A stretch of 64,000 bases of DNA from Cymbidium sinense (GCA_021442155.1 JAKCPB010001419.1:55837-119836); one strand, 5' to 3'. Numbered from the stretch's first letter, positions 13,227-24,059 are shown. Translations and numbers: made by a program. The notes: a model not told the origin generated them from the letters alone.

Positions 13227-13265
13227 TTAGATATTTTTTATTATTTAGTTACTTTAGGTTTAAGT
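13227..13265 (-). repeat. Leader element upstream of GRP copy 1
   Basis: On the - strand this reads AGTAACTAAATAA followed by AAAAATATCTAA. It is a shortened version of the leader that precedes four + strand cassettes, showing that the inverted copy belongs to the same lineage. Confidence 0.65.
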
Positions 13266-13483
13266 TTAGGCATTGGGGTTTAGGGTTTAAGGTTTAGGGT
13301 TAGGGTTTATGGTTTAGGGTTTAAGTTTAGGGTATAGGGTTTAGGGTTTAGGGTTTTAGAGTTTAGGGTTTAGGGTTTAGGGTTTAAGGGTTTTAGGGTT
13401 TAGGGTTTAGGGTTGAGGGTTTAGGTTTTAGTTCTAGGGTTCAAGTTTTAGTTTAGGGTCTAGGGTTTCTGGTATTTTTTTAA
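13266..13483 (+). repeat. Telomere-like stretch between the two inverted GRP copies
   Basis: Fairly well preserved TTTAGGG repeats (for example 13330-13390), ending in a T run at the 3' tail of the next cassette. Confidence 0.85.
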
Positions 13484-13594
13484 ACAGAGAACAAATTCAA
13501 ATTCAACATTTCTTCTTTTCGATTTCAACAACCAAGTAACACAACAAGTTTTTTAAGACATAAGTAATGACAAAGATAAAAAATGAGCACACAT
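13484..13594 (-). pseudogene. GRP pseudogene copy 2: 3' UTR remnant cut off at the LINE
   Basis: On the - strand this is only the last 110 bp of the cassette: GCTCATTTTTTATC, the GTGTTACTTGGTTG region and the GAATTTGTTCTCTG end before the tail. Similarity to copy 1 stops sharply at about 13594, where LINE-like 3' sequence begins. No coding part remains on this side, and none is found on the far side of the LINE. Confidence 0.75.
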
Positions 13595-14249
13595 ACAGCA
13601 GCCACAAAACAAAATAAGAATCAACAAGGCCACCAAAGCACAAAGGAAAGCAACTGCCACACCCAAAACCAAATCAGCCAACTAAAAATAGAATGAAGAG
13701 AAGCATAACCAACATCTAATCCGAGTGAAGGCACCCAAAACTTGGAAGCTCAATGATGCCAACCACAAAGCCACCAAAGAAAAACAAACCAACCAACCAA
13801 AACCAAAGAGTAAACCACAAGAGATACCACATTAAAAGTAGGAGTAATAAGCGACAACACGACTACCAAAACACAACATTCAACCTATAAAATGGGGAAA
13901 AATACATGAACATAAAACCCCCAAGAAAGAACCAAAGCCAACAGCAATCGAACAAACTAAAACCACCAAAAGCTCCAAAGTAGAAGCCCCAAGAAAACTA
14001 ACAACAAAAAGGAATAAAGGAAAAAAGAAGAAGAAACATTAAGAATATCTAACATAAGGCAAACTAGATTTATCTAAATTACAAAGCCCTCTTAATTGCT
14101 TAGGAATATTCGCATTGGTAAACAAAGTAAAATTAGAGAAATTACACCCCAAACCAGAAATCTTGCACATTACTTTCTCTTGAAATATGAGTAATTTTAA
14201 AACAAAGTTTAGAGATAATAGCTTTAATATTTCTAATTAAATAAAATAA

Positions 14250-14690
14250 ACATTACCATTATGGTTAGAATTGATCATAGAAATAACCATCTCATCAAAT
14301 TCCAACCAAATAGTATGAAAGTTTCTATCCAAATAAAGCTTAAGAGCATGATAAACAACCATCAATTCATTAAAATAATAGAATTAATAGAGAGAGGAGT
14401 GGAAAATGCCAAGATAATATTCCGAAGATTATTCCTAAAATACCACCAAAACCTGATTTGTTATGTGCAACAGAGCCATCAATATTAAATTTAATACAAT
14501 AATCATAAGGCTTAATCCAATGAAGAATTTTATAATCTGGAGATGAGTCACAATAAGGAAACCGGATACCCAATTTATAGGCAACAAACTTGCAACCTCT
14601 ATAATTAGTACCACTAAGAAGAGCAGCCTTATGTAAATAATAAATCTTTTCTTTAGTCCTAACAATAATCCTCTTATGATTCATAGGCAC
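14250..14690 (-). pseudogene. LINE RNase H domain remnant
   Basis: The - strand frame 14690-14370 encodes HWIKPYD, then IKFNIDGSVAHNKSGFGGILG. The DGS (Asp near 14480-14478) and the following GFGGIL are the start of the plant LINE RNase H fold (RVT_3 type), including the first catalytic Asp. Later RNase H motifs are lost to frameshift (the frame ends in Leu-rich nonsense). Overlapping frames on either strand here are shadows. Confidence 0.75.
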
Positions 14691-14715
14691 ATTATGATGT
14701 TTATCATCATTTCTA

Positions 14716-15210
14716 TTAAGCCATCACAATTTTGATATTCCATTTAATAGTATTAATAAAATAAGAGTCAAGAAGTTGCATTAAAGTTAAATTACCATTA
14801 AAATAATTTAAATTAAATAAATCCTTATACCAACCCCATACTATAGAGACAATGGCACCATTAACAAAAAACATGACAAACATTCTTAATATGAAAGCAA
14901 CACATGCATTTAGAGGGTACATAAAACCTTTGTCCAAAAGTAAAAGAGTCAACAACAATATAATCACTTTAAAATCTCCACACAAGAATAGAATAAGAAG
15001 TAGGAATAATATTATTCCAAATTTTAAAAAGAAGAGGATTTTTTTAATTGTAATATGGTGCCAAGTATCTTTAAAAGAAAATTCTCCATTACTAGAAATT
15101 TTGAAAAGAATTTGATCCGGAGAAATACCATCAATAAAAATATTGATGATGTTATTATTAATGAAATCAAGAATCAAATCATTAAAAAAGAGATAAATTC
15201 CAATCACCAT
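14716..15210 (-). pseudogene. LINE zf-RVT-like region
   Basis: Open for 164 codons on the - strand. FSFKDTWHHI, followed after a Phe-rich stretch by CVAFILRM and VWGWYKDLF, resembles the zf-RVT domain found between RT and RNase H in plant LINEs. Cysteine spacing is poor and the hydrophobic middle suggests a shifted frame. It is assigned mainly from its position. Confidence 0.6.
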
Positions 15211-15999
15211 TATAAATAAAATGGCTAACTTTCAAAGAAGAAGTAGAGTGAGTATTAAGCAAAGAATCAATGAAAAAGTCCCCCATCCAGTTATCTTGCC
15301 AAAAGAAAGAAGAACCACTATTATTACCTCAAAGAATGATAGGTTCCACTTTCCATTTAATATCATAGAGCCTTTTCCAAACAATAGAGTCGCCATTTTT
15401 ATAATTACAAATTAAAGGATGCTTACCTTTTCAATATTTAAAATTCAAGAATTTAGCCCAAATACTTTCATTTTTCTGAAAAGTCCATGAAAGTTTATAA
15501 GAAAAAAACATTGGTGGAATCCATCAAAGTTCTACATCAAATACCACTTTCATAAATAGTACCACACATATTAGATCAAGAAGTCCAATGAAGCCTTTTG
15601 GCTGAATTCCTAAAGCCCCAAAAAAACATATTAAAAAGTCTTTCAATCACGATAAGAATAAGAGAATTAGGAAAAATATTAAGCAACAAGTAAAAAGGAA
15701 GAGAGTAAAGAATACTTTTAATAACAATTAATCTACCACCACAGGATAAGAAATGAAATTCATGGGTAGAAATTTTATTTTGAATATTATGGATTACCTC
15801 ATCAAGAAGATGGGATCTCTTTTAACCATAATATAAATGAGAGCCTAAATATTTAATAGGAAAATTTTGATGAGAAAAACCCGGTAATATCCTTAATTTT
15901 ATTAATTCTTTGAAGAAAAGAAGTAGAAGTGATAAAACAACTTTTATGGTTAGTAATCACAAGGTCACTTTCCTTTTCAAATTTATATAAAAAACTCTT

Positions 16000-16689
16000 A
16001 AAAGCTTTTTAACATAATGTAACAAGCCATTACAAAATATTATGAAATCATCAGCAAAACTTAAGTGAGAGATAGCCAAACTACCAGGATTCTTGAAATA
16101 CATACTAGAATTCTTCTAAACAAAGATTAAGCCAATGAAACAAATATTCAATCAAAATAATAAAAACCAAATGAGAAAGAGGGTCACCTTGTTTTATACC
16201 TTGAGAGGAATTAAAGAAGCCAAAGTTTTCACTATTGATAACTAATGAAAACCAAACATTTCTAATTATATTGTTAACCAAAGAAATAAAATGATTAGAG
16301 AATCCAAATAAAGTAAGAATGCTATTAAGAAAATCCCAAGAAATGTTATCATAAGCTTTGGTGATGTCAAGCTTCAAAAGTAAATTGCCACCACTTGTTT
16401 TAACAATCAAATCATGAATCAATTCTTGAGCAAGCAAGACGTTATCCAGAATAGTTTTACCTTTTGCAAAGCCAGTTTGATTAGGAAAGATAATCTTAGG
16501 AAGAAACTTACTAAGCCTATTAGTCAAATTTTTTGAAATCAATTTATTAAAAAAAGTACAAAGATTAATAGGTCGAAAGTCATTACAAAAGTCAAGATTA
16601 TCTTTCTTAGGAATAAGAATAATAGAAGTGCTAGTAAAATATTTAGGAATATAATTCCCTTGAAAAAAAATCCTTAACAACATTAACAA
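16000..16689 (-). pseudogene. LINE reverse transcriptase domain, frameshifted
   Basis: An open frame of 194 codons (16689-16105) carries the RT fingers and palm: LIPKKD and DFRPINL; then NQTGFAKGKTILDN; then motif A, LKLDITKAYD, with the first catalytic Asp; then GIKQGDPLS. The frame closes at 16105, inside the motif that would lead to motif C. The catalytic FADD (16058-16047, in HLSFADDFIIF) lies in another frame, so at least one frameshift and a stop separate motifs A and C. The enzyme is inactive as it stands. The best family match from memory is the plant L1/RTE-like non-LTR RVT_1 domain. Confidence 0.88.
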
Positions 16690-17065
16690 GATCAGCTTTT
16701 AAGATAAACAATGTTTTTGAAAGAATAAAGCAGTGTAACCATCCGATCCTACAACAGAATCAACATTCATACCATTATGAATATTAAAAATTTCTTCATC
16801 AGAAGGAGGAGCAACCAAGCACTCATTATCCTCTGTAGACATAATAGAAGGAATGATAGAGGGATTAGATTAATGCTCAAGTTGACAGTTTCTATTTAAA
16901 AGATTTTTAAATAAATTAATAGTAGAAGAGAATATATCCCCTTTTTTAATAAGCCAAGAACCATCCAAATTCTTGATTTTATGAATACGACCAAGAACAC
17001 ACCTTTTCATTACCAAAGCATGAAAATATTTAGTGTTTGTTTCCCCCTCAAAAAAATGCTTAGAG
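16690..17065 (-). pseudogene. LINE ORF2 linker between endonuclease and RT
   Basis: The - strand translation contains EGETNTKYFH (17020-17043 encodes ETNTKYFH), then RCVLGRIHKIKNLDGSW and LIKKGD. This is the conserved plant LINE segment upstream of the RT fingers. Just before the RT, GSDGYTALFFQK appears, matching the family's 'DG+ t..Fyk' pattern. An in-frame stop separates it from the RT frame. Confidence 0.8.
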
Positions 17066-17090
17066 GGCTTTTATCTTTAATATGTTTCCT

Positions 17091-17345
17091 CCCTAAACAC
17101 TAAATCATAAACTCCAAAATTAACCCTAAACCCCACCTCTGACCCACTCCACTGAAAACTGACTCTAAATAATTTAAACCTTACTAAACTTAACTAAACC
17201 CTGGGCCTACAACACTAAACCCTTAAAATTTACACACAACCCTAAAACCCTAAACCCACTAGCCCTAAACCTAAACACAAAACTCTAAACACTAAACAAA
17301 CCTAAACCTGAAAACCCTGACCCCAAAACCAACCAAAACCATAAA
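17091..17345 (-). repeat. First CCCTAAA-oriented stretch after the turning point
   Basis: From about 17091 the + strand carries CCCTAAAC and CTAAACCC words, the reverse of everything left of the LINE. Point variants such as ACCCCACC and CTGACCC are frequent. Confidence 0.8.
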
Positions 17346-18100
17346 AAAATAAAACCAAGGCCTAAACTACTATTAAACCAAAAATTAAATAAATAAAGAA
17401 ACCTGAAACCTAAATAAAATAAAATAAAATAAAACCTAAACTTAAACCTATAAAGAAACTAAACTAAAATAATTAATGAAATAAAATAAGCTAAAAGATA
17501 AAATAAAAAAAATAAAAAACCTAAATAAAACAAATGAAGAAAATAAAATAAAATAAACCTAAAATAAAATAATAACTAAATAAAAAACCTAAAAATAAAC
17601 TTAAAAATAAATAAAAAAGAACCTAAACCCTAAACTAAATAAAATAAACCTAAACCTAATATAAACAAAATAAAATAAACCTAAACCTAAAATAAAATAA
17701 ACTAAATGATAATAAATAAACCTAAACCTAAAAAAAAAAAATCTAAAACCCTAAACTAAATAAAATAAAATAAAATAAAAATAAACCTAAACTAAAAATT
17801 AAAACCCTAAAATAAACCTAAATTAAAAACTTAAAAGAAAATAAAAACCTATTCTTAAACATTAAAATAAAAAAATAAAACCTAATCCTAAAGAATAAAT
17901 TAAAAATAAAACTAATCTAAAAAATAAACATTAACCTAAACCAAATAATTAGACAATAAATAATAACTAAACTAAAATAAACTAAAATAAATTTACTAAA
18001 CAAAATAAAAATTAAACATATAATAAATAAAAATAAATTATAATAAATAAAAATAATCTAAATAAACTAACTAAATCACGTTTTGCTTTTTTTTTAGAAA
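17346..18100 (+). repeat. A-rich block R1 with junction motif
   Basis: AAATAAA / CCTAAA mixture with no stop-free frame of interest. It ends TAAACTAACTAAATCACG, followed by a T run and AGAAAAC (18066-18100). It corresponds to the block at 44.5-45.15 kb, which ends in the same TAAACTAACTAAA words. Confidence 0.75.
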
Positions 18101-18290
18101 ACTTTAAACCCTAAACCTACTTCCAGGTCCTAAACCCTAACCCAGGCCCGGACCTAAACTAACCCTAAACCTAAACTAAACCTACAACCCTAAATCCTAA
18201 ACCCTAAACCCTAAACCTAAGCTAAAACATAAACCCTGACACTGAGCCACTAAAACATAAGACCACAAACTGAGCTTACTCCATAAACTA
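18101..18290 (-). repeat. Telomere-like stretch
   Basis: CCCTAAACC repeats with several exact tandem heptamers near 18185-18220, then variants with CTGAGCC. Confidence 0.8.
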
Positions 18291-18660
18291 AATATAAATG
18301 AACACTAAAATAAATAAAATAAAATAAACTAAAGACCTAAACTTACTAAAATAAAACCTAAAATAAACCTAAAATAAAACTAAAACCACCAAAATAAAAT
18401 AAAACCTAAACCTACCTAAAATGAAAATAAAACCTCTTAAAAAATAAAATAAAATTTAAACAAACTAAATAATAGCACACCAAAACATAAAAAATAAACT
18501 AAAATAAAAAAACTAAACTAAAATGAACCTAAAATAGATAATCCACTCAAAATAAAATAAAAAATAAAAATAAATCTAAATGAAAATAAAATAAAACTAA
18601 AATAAATAAAGAATAAACAAAACCTAAACCTTTTTGGTTGAATTCTTTTTTGAAAAAGGC
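18291..18660 (+). repeat. A-rich block R2 with junction motif
   Basis: A short block ending AATAAATAAAGAATAAAC, CCTTTTTGGTTGAATTC and a T run (about 18590-18660). The same ending recurs at 45.63-45.72 kb, giving one anchor of the 27-kb duplication. Confidence 0.75.
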
Positions 18661-19170
18661 CAAACCCTAAACCTAAACCCTGACCCTAGATCAGACTAAT
18701 CCTAACCACCCCACACCCCACTCCACAGCCCCAACTCATGAGCGTTACCATAAACCCCTACTTGCATACCTGTTAGCACAGGAAACCCAAAACCCTCAGC
18801 AAAGCTAAACCATATCCTAAATCACCTGGGCCTAATACTAACCTAAACCTAAACCACACTGACTCTGGGCCTGCAGACTGGAGTCCTGGGCCACTAAACC
18901 CAAGGCCCCAGGCCACTGAGCCACTCTGAGCCCCAGGCCATGACCTGAAAGGCTGACTCAGGCTGGGCCACTAGGCAGGCCTGGGCTCTTTGACCTGGGC
19001 CATGACCTGGGCAGGCCAACCAAGGCTGACCAAAGGCCAAAAGCTGGAGCCACTAAACCCAGGCTGGGCCACACCCTACCACCAGGCCCTGGCGTTAAAC
19101 CTGAGCCACTGAAACTAAACCTGGGCCCTTATCCCTGGGCCAGGCCAGGCTAAACCTGGGCCTAAATCTG
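18661..19170 (-). repeat. G+C-rich degenerate telomere stretch
   Basis: It starts as CCCTAAACC and passes into CCTGGGCC, CTGAGCC and AGGCC words (18780-19160). The change is mostly A to G on the C-rich strand. No coding region was found. Confidence 0.7.
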
Positions 19171-19895
19171 AAAAAAAATAGATAAGACTAAATGGGTTAA
19201 ATTATATTGAGCCTAAATAAGATATACAGATAGATAAAAAAACTTGAGTAAACTAAACCTAAACCTCAAAAAAAATAAAGAAAAATGAAAATAAAATAAA
19301 TAAAATCTTAAATTAAACTAAAGATAAAATAATCATAGGAATAAAAAACCTAAATAAAATAAAAACTAAACATAAAATAAAATAAAATAAACCTTAAATA
19401 AAATATAAAAACTAAATATAAACCAAAACCTAAAAAACATAAAAAAAAAAACAAATAATAAAACTAAACCTTAAACTAAGAAAAAAACTTAAACCTAAAC
19501 CTAAACTAAAATAAATAAAACTAAAACACATAAAACATAAACCTAAACCAAAATTAACTAAACCTAAACTAAATAAAATAAAGAAACTAAAATTAAACCT
19601 AAACATAAACTAAAAAATAAAGTGTAAAAATAAAACTAAAATAAAAACCTAAAACTTAAAGCTAAAAAAATAAAATAAAACCTAAACTTAAACCTAAAAA
19701 TGAAAAATAAACTAAAATAGAAAACATAAACTAAAATGAATAAACCTAACGTAAACAAAATAAGCTAAATAAAACTAAACAATAAACTTAAATAAAAATA
19801 AAAGATAAAGTAAAATGAGATAAATAAAAAATAAACTAAATATACTAAATAAACCTAAACCTACCGATTTACTTAATTTAAAAAAAAAACTTAAA
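19171..19895 (+). repeat. A-rich block, type IV (first copy)
   Basis: Private landmarks are AATCATAGGAATAAAAAACC, then near the end CTAAACAATAAACTTAAAT and AAATATACTAAATAAACC, then the junction ACCGATTTACTTAATTT with an A run (19861-19895). The same landmarks occur at 46.2-46.9 and 60.0-60.8 kb. All three copies are followed by a GRP cassette. Confidence 0.8.
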
Positions 19896-20109
19896 TTCTA
19901 AATCCTAACCATAAACCCTAAACATTAAACCTATATCCCATAACCTACAACTATAAGCCTACAACCCTAATCCCTAAACCCTAAACCCTGAAAACTAAAA
20001 GCCTAATACCTAAAACCCTAAACCCTAAACCCTAAACCCTAGACCCTATAGCCTAAATTCTAACCCTAAATCCTAAACCCTAAACCCCAAACCCTAAACC
20101 TAAACCTAA
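19896..20109 (-). repeat. Telomere-like stretch before GRP copy 3
   Basis: Mostly CCCTAAA with exact tandem repeats near 20010-20040 and 20080-20105. Confidence 0.85.
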
Positions 20110-20177
20110 AGTAACTAAATAAATTAAAAATTAAATCTAAACACTAAAACCTAATAAACCTAAACATAAACCAAAAT
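20110..20177 (+). repeat. Leader element upstream of GRP copy 3
   Basis: AGTAACTAAATAAATT, then TTAAATCTAAACACTAAAAC and CTAATAAACCTAAACATAAA. The same order of words precedes the cassettes at 47.1 and 61.0 kb and, slightly altered, 33.0 kb. Confidence 0.75.
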
Positions 20178-20622
20178 CACGGTAGAACCCTTAGAACATC
20201 AGCCCGGGCTAGATCTAGAGGTGGAGGTGGAGGTGAAGGCGAGGAGGCGACCGTTATGTGGTTGTGGTGGATCAGGAGTGTGGTAGATATGGAGGTGGTG
20301 GTGAGCGGGTTATGGAGGCGGGGAGGAGGTTAAAGTCGTGGTGGTGGCGAGGAGATATCGGATATGATGGTTAATCCCGCTAGTCGAGAGACCAAGGTGG
20401 TTCGATGGGAAACTAAAGAACCACCGATTCGATCTGTTGCTTATGGAACTATGTTATTATAGTAGAGACAGTTCTAGTTATCTATGGATTTTGATTTGCT
20501 CTATGCATGCTCATTTTTGATCTATGTCATCACTTGTGACTTAGAAAACTTGGTGTGTTACTTGGTTGATGAAATCGAAAAGTAGATATTTTGAATAAGA
20601 ATTTGTTCTCTGTTAAAAAAAA
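20178..20622 (+). pseudogene. GRP pseudogene copy 3
   Basis: The 5' RRM end is worn (GGTAGAACCC, TTAGAACATC), followed by a Gly-rich segment with frameshifts. Recognisable pieces are GGGGG runs near 20215-20240, the GGATATGATGG region near 20355 and the 3' terminus at GGTTCGATGGGAAAC. The 3' UTR (GCTTATGGAACTATG, GTGTTACTTGGTTGATG, TTTGTTCTCTGTT) and an A tail (20614-20622) are well kept. It lies in the [type IV block, telomere stretch, leader, GRP, type V block] module that recurs at 46.2-48.0 and 60.0-62.0 kb. Confidence 0.75.
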
Positions 20623-21160
20623 CTAATAACCCTAAACCCTAAACTAAAAAAAAAACCTAAACCATTAATAAAAAAAAACTTAAACCATTAATAAAAAAAA
20701 CTTAAACCTAAACCAACACTAAAATAAATTAAACTAAATTAAATAAAACTTAAACTTAAACCTAAAATAAACTAAACCTAAACATAAACCTAAACTAAAT
20801 AAAATAAACTAAACTAAAAATAAACCAAAACCTAAACTAAAAAATAAAATCTAAAAATAAACCAAAAATAAAACCTAAAACCAAAACCTAAAAAATAAAA
20901 TAAAAACCTAAATATAAACCTAAAAATTAAAAATAAAACCTAAACTTAAAACATAAAATAAAAATAAAATTAAACTAAAATAAACATAAATGTAAACCTA
21001 AACCTAAAATAAACTAAAATAAAACATAAAGTAATAAATAAACCTAAAATAAATAAAAAAAAATAAATAAAAATAAAATAAAATAAAATAAATAAAAATA
21101 AACCGGAAAACTAAATAAACTAAACCTGGGTTTTGTATTTTTTTTAAAAAACTGTAAACA
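20623..21160 (+). repeat. A-rich block, type V (first copy)
   Basis: It begins with short AAAAAAACCTAAACCATTAAT repeats right after the cassette tail and ends with GGGTTTTGTATTT, a T run and AAAAAAC (21121-21160). Counterparts are 47556-48050 and 61490-62055. Confidence 0.75.
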
Positions 21161-21615
21161 CTAAACCGTGCTAACCCTAAACCCTAAATCCCACCCTACC
21201 CTAAATCCTAAACAAACCCCACCCTGGACCCTAAATAAAAGAAAACTATTATTAAAAAAATAAAAAAAATAAAACCGACCACTGACCTAACCCCACAAAA
21301 TACCTGGCCCTGACTCACTAGGCTGGGGCTGGGGCCCTCTAAACACTAAATCTTGAGCCCTGGGCCCTGGGCCCAGATACCTAAACCTCTGACTCTGACC
21401 TAAAACCTGGGCCACCTACCCACACTAAACCACTGAGCCCCAGGCAAAACCCTGAGCCCTATACCTGAGCCCAAACCCTGAAACCCAGGCCTAACCTAAC
21501 CATACCCAACCCTAACTGGGCCCTAAACCACCACCTTCCACAGACAGACCCTAAACTCAGGCCCTTCACCTACCACTACAGCTTTGTCACTGAAAGCACC
21601 TATTACCACTACTGA
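21161..21615 (-). repeat. Telomere-like to G+C-rich stretch
   Basis: CCCTAAAC words to about 21240, a small A-rich patch (21240-21285), then CCTGGGCC / CTGAGCC words. No gene seen. Confidence 0.7.
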
Positions 21616-22115
21616 CCTGGGCCATGACTGATGATAAATCAACCTAAACTAAATTAAAATAAAATAAATCTAAGAATAAAATACAAAAAAAAATAAACTT
21701 AAACTAAAATAAAATAAACCTAAAATAAAACAAAATAAAAATTAAATAAAAGCCTAAACTTAAAAGATTAACCTTAAAATAAAAAAACCCTAAACCTAAA
21801 ATAAAAAATAAACAAAATAAAATAAAACTAAACTAAAATAAACTAAACTAAAATAAATAAAACCTAATCGTAAACCTAAAATAAACTAAACCTAAACCCT
21901 AAAATAAATATAATAAAATAAATTAAAATTAACCTAAACCTAAACTAAAAAATAAATCCTAAATATAAACTTAAAATGAAAACCTAAAACCTAAACCTAA
22001 AAAAAAAATATAACTCTAAAATAAATAATCAAATAAAATAAAATAAATAAAAAATAAACTAAATAAACCTAAACCTACCGGGTTTGTGGTTTTTTTTTTT
22101 TAAAACCCCTGAACC
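21616..22115 (+). repeat. A-rich block, type VI (first copy)
   Basis: It opens with CTGATGATAAAT and ends at the junction ACCGGGTTTGTGG, a T run and AAAACCCC (22076-22115). Counterparts are 48530-49030 and 62820-63380. Confidence 0.7.
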
Positions 22116-22909
22116 GTAAACCCTAAATCCTAAAACTAAACCCTAAACCCTAAACACAGAATCCTAATCTAAACCTAAACGACCTGATTAAAAGATAAAA
22201 TCAAAGATAAAGGCTGACACTGAGTACACATAAAAAGGCTTAACTCTAACCCTTAAACTGAAACACTGAGCCTCTTGCCCTACCTGTACCCTAAACCTTT
22301 AACCCTGGGCCACTAAAACCTAAACCCTGACCCAGACCCACCCACCACTGACCCTAAAACCCAAACTGGCTAAATCCAAAACCCTAAACCCTAGATCTTG
22401 GCCTAAACCATAAACTTTAAACCTTAGCCCAACCATAATTTGGGCCTGACCCAATTAACCTGGGCCACTAAACCTACAAAACCCTAAACCCTGAGCCTAA
22501 ACCTAAAAAAGGCCCAAAACTTGCCTACCTGGGCTCTACCCAGGCCAAATCCTGAAATCCCTAAACCCTAAACTAACTAAGTAAGGCTCCACTATGACAC
22601 TGAGTGACCTAAAGCCCACAAACTGACCTTAAAGGCCTTCTTAACACTAACCCTAAACTCTAAACCCTAAAGCCTAAACTAAAACCCTAAACAAATCACT
22701 AAACTAACTGACCTAAAATTAAGATCCATAAACCTAAAGCCTGACACTAATACTAAACCTCAGGTCTAACCCTATCTGCTACCTAAACCCTAAACCCACC
22801 ATAAATCCATATTAAACCTAAACTATAAACCCACCCTGACCACCTCTAAAGCCATGGGACCATGAAATCTCCCTAAACCTTATGCCCCCTACTAAACTCC
22901 TAAACCTAA
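22116..22909 (-). repeat. Telomere-like / G+C-rich stretch
   Basis: CCCTAAAC and CCTGAGCC words alternate, and exact heptamer tandem repeats are rare. Nothing else recognised. Confidence 0.7.
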
Positions 22910-23470
22910 AACCTAAAGCTAAACTTAATAAAGAAACCTAGATAAGATAAAATAAAATAAATTAAAACCTAAACTAAACTTAAAAAAAATAAAATAAAAC
23001 TTATAAATAAAATAAAATAAATAAAACCTAAACTAAACTAAAAAAAATAAAATAAAATCCTAAATAAAATAAAACTAAATATAATAAAATAAAATAAACC
23101 TAAAATAAAATAAAATTAAATGAAATAAATAAAATTACCTAAATAAAAAACCCTAAAAAAAACTAACGTAAATATAAAATATAAAATAAAACCATAAACT
23201 AAAAATAAATAAAACCTAAGCGTGAAACCTAAAATAAACTAAATCTAAAACCTAAACTAAATAAAATAAACTAAACTAAAATAAATAAACCTAAATTAAA
23301 AATAAAACCTAAAAATAAACCTAAAATGAAACCTAAAATCTAAACCTAAAAAAAAATAAATAAAAAAACCTAAAACATAAAATAAATAATAAAATAAAGT
23401 AAAATAAAATAAAAAATAAACAAAACTAAATAAACCTAAACCAAGTTCTTATTTTTGTTTTAAAAAACCC
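22910..23470 (+). repeat. A-rich block, type I (first copy)
   Basis: It opens CTTAATAAAGAAACCTAGAT, has AAAATGAAACCTAAAATCTA near 23320 and ends at a junction (AAGTTCTTATTTTTG, then an A run). It is followed by CATTGAAACATAAACC, a tail also seen after the blocks at 26.3, 49.85 and 57.2 kb. Confidence 0.75.
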
Positions 23471-24059
23471 TCAACATTGAAACATAAACCATAAATCCCA
23501 AATCTAAACCCCAAACTCTAAAATAAATCCTAAACTAACTAAACCCTAAAACCTTAAAACCTAGGAAATAAATCAAAATCAAAATAAAATAAGAAAATAA
23601 AAAAATCCTAAAACCCTAAACCTGAGCCAACCACTGAGCCACTAAACCTACTCTACTATACCCTGAGCCAGGCCACAAACACTGGCCTGACTAGCCCTAC
23701 CCTAGCTTTAGGCCCTAGGCTTACCCTAAAGATGGGGGAATCTGAGCCCACAGGCCTAAAACCATAAGAACTAAACCACCCCAGTTAACTTATGTGTTGA
23801 CCTGGTGCTAAATACAAACCCTATAAACCCTGAGCCAGAAACTGACCCTGAAAGCAGGCCCTTAACCCTAAAATGACAGCCCTTGACCTAAACCCTGAGC
23901 ACAATCACTTCATGAAGCTTAAGGCCAAGGCTGGGCTGACCCTAAGGCCCTGGGCACCTCCTGAATTAAACTGGGCCAGGCCACTTAAAGCTCTTTACAC
24001 TAATCACTGGGCCTCTTCCTCCAGCTAACACTGAAGGCCCTGATCCTAAAATCCTCCAT
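23471..24059 (-). repeat. G+C-rich degenerate telomere stretch
   Basis: CCTGAGCC, AGGCC and CCTGGGCC words. The second half (AACTGGGCCAGGCC, TTAAAGCTC) has a counterpart at 27.57-27.65 kb, so part of it is shared between the two dimers. Confidence 0.7.

Larger units (their letters stand above)
13595..17090 (-). mobile_element. Degenerate 5'-truncated plant L1-class LINE at the array turning point
   Basis: Read on the - strand, the order is endonuclease-RT linker (about 17060-16690), reverse transcriptase (16689-16000), RT-to-finger connector (about 15900-15250), zf-RVT-like region (15210-14716), RNase H (about 14690-14250), then a T- and G-rich 3' UTR (about 14040-13595). This order is typical of plant L1-like LINE ORF2. 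ORF1, the endonuclease and the 5' part are missing, so about half of a usual 6-7 kb element remains. Stops and frameshifts occur throughout. No target-site duplication could be identified. The sequence on the left is a broken GRP 3' UTR and on the right CCCTAAA repeat, so this is not a simple insertion with matching flanks. Ends are accurate to perhaps 30 bp. Confidence 0.85.

Noticed and set aside
13089..13283. 64-codon + strand frame with His/Thr/Ser-rich sequence
   Set aside because: It is antisense to GRP copy 1 and runs into telomere repeat. The - strand holds the real relic.
14261..15415. Open frames on the + strand at 14261-14488, 14852-15115 and 15221-15415
   Set aside because: They are antisense to the RNase H, zf-RVT and connector remnants of the LINE, which have recognisable motifs on the - strand.
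13595..17090. Telomere-specific retrotransposon system (like insect HeT-A) maintaining these ends
   Set aside because: Only one decayed LINE copy is present, in one orientation. Its domain order is that of common plant L1-like elements, and TTTAGGG repeats indicate telomerase-based ends.
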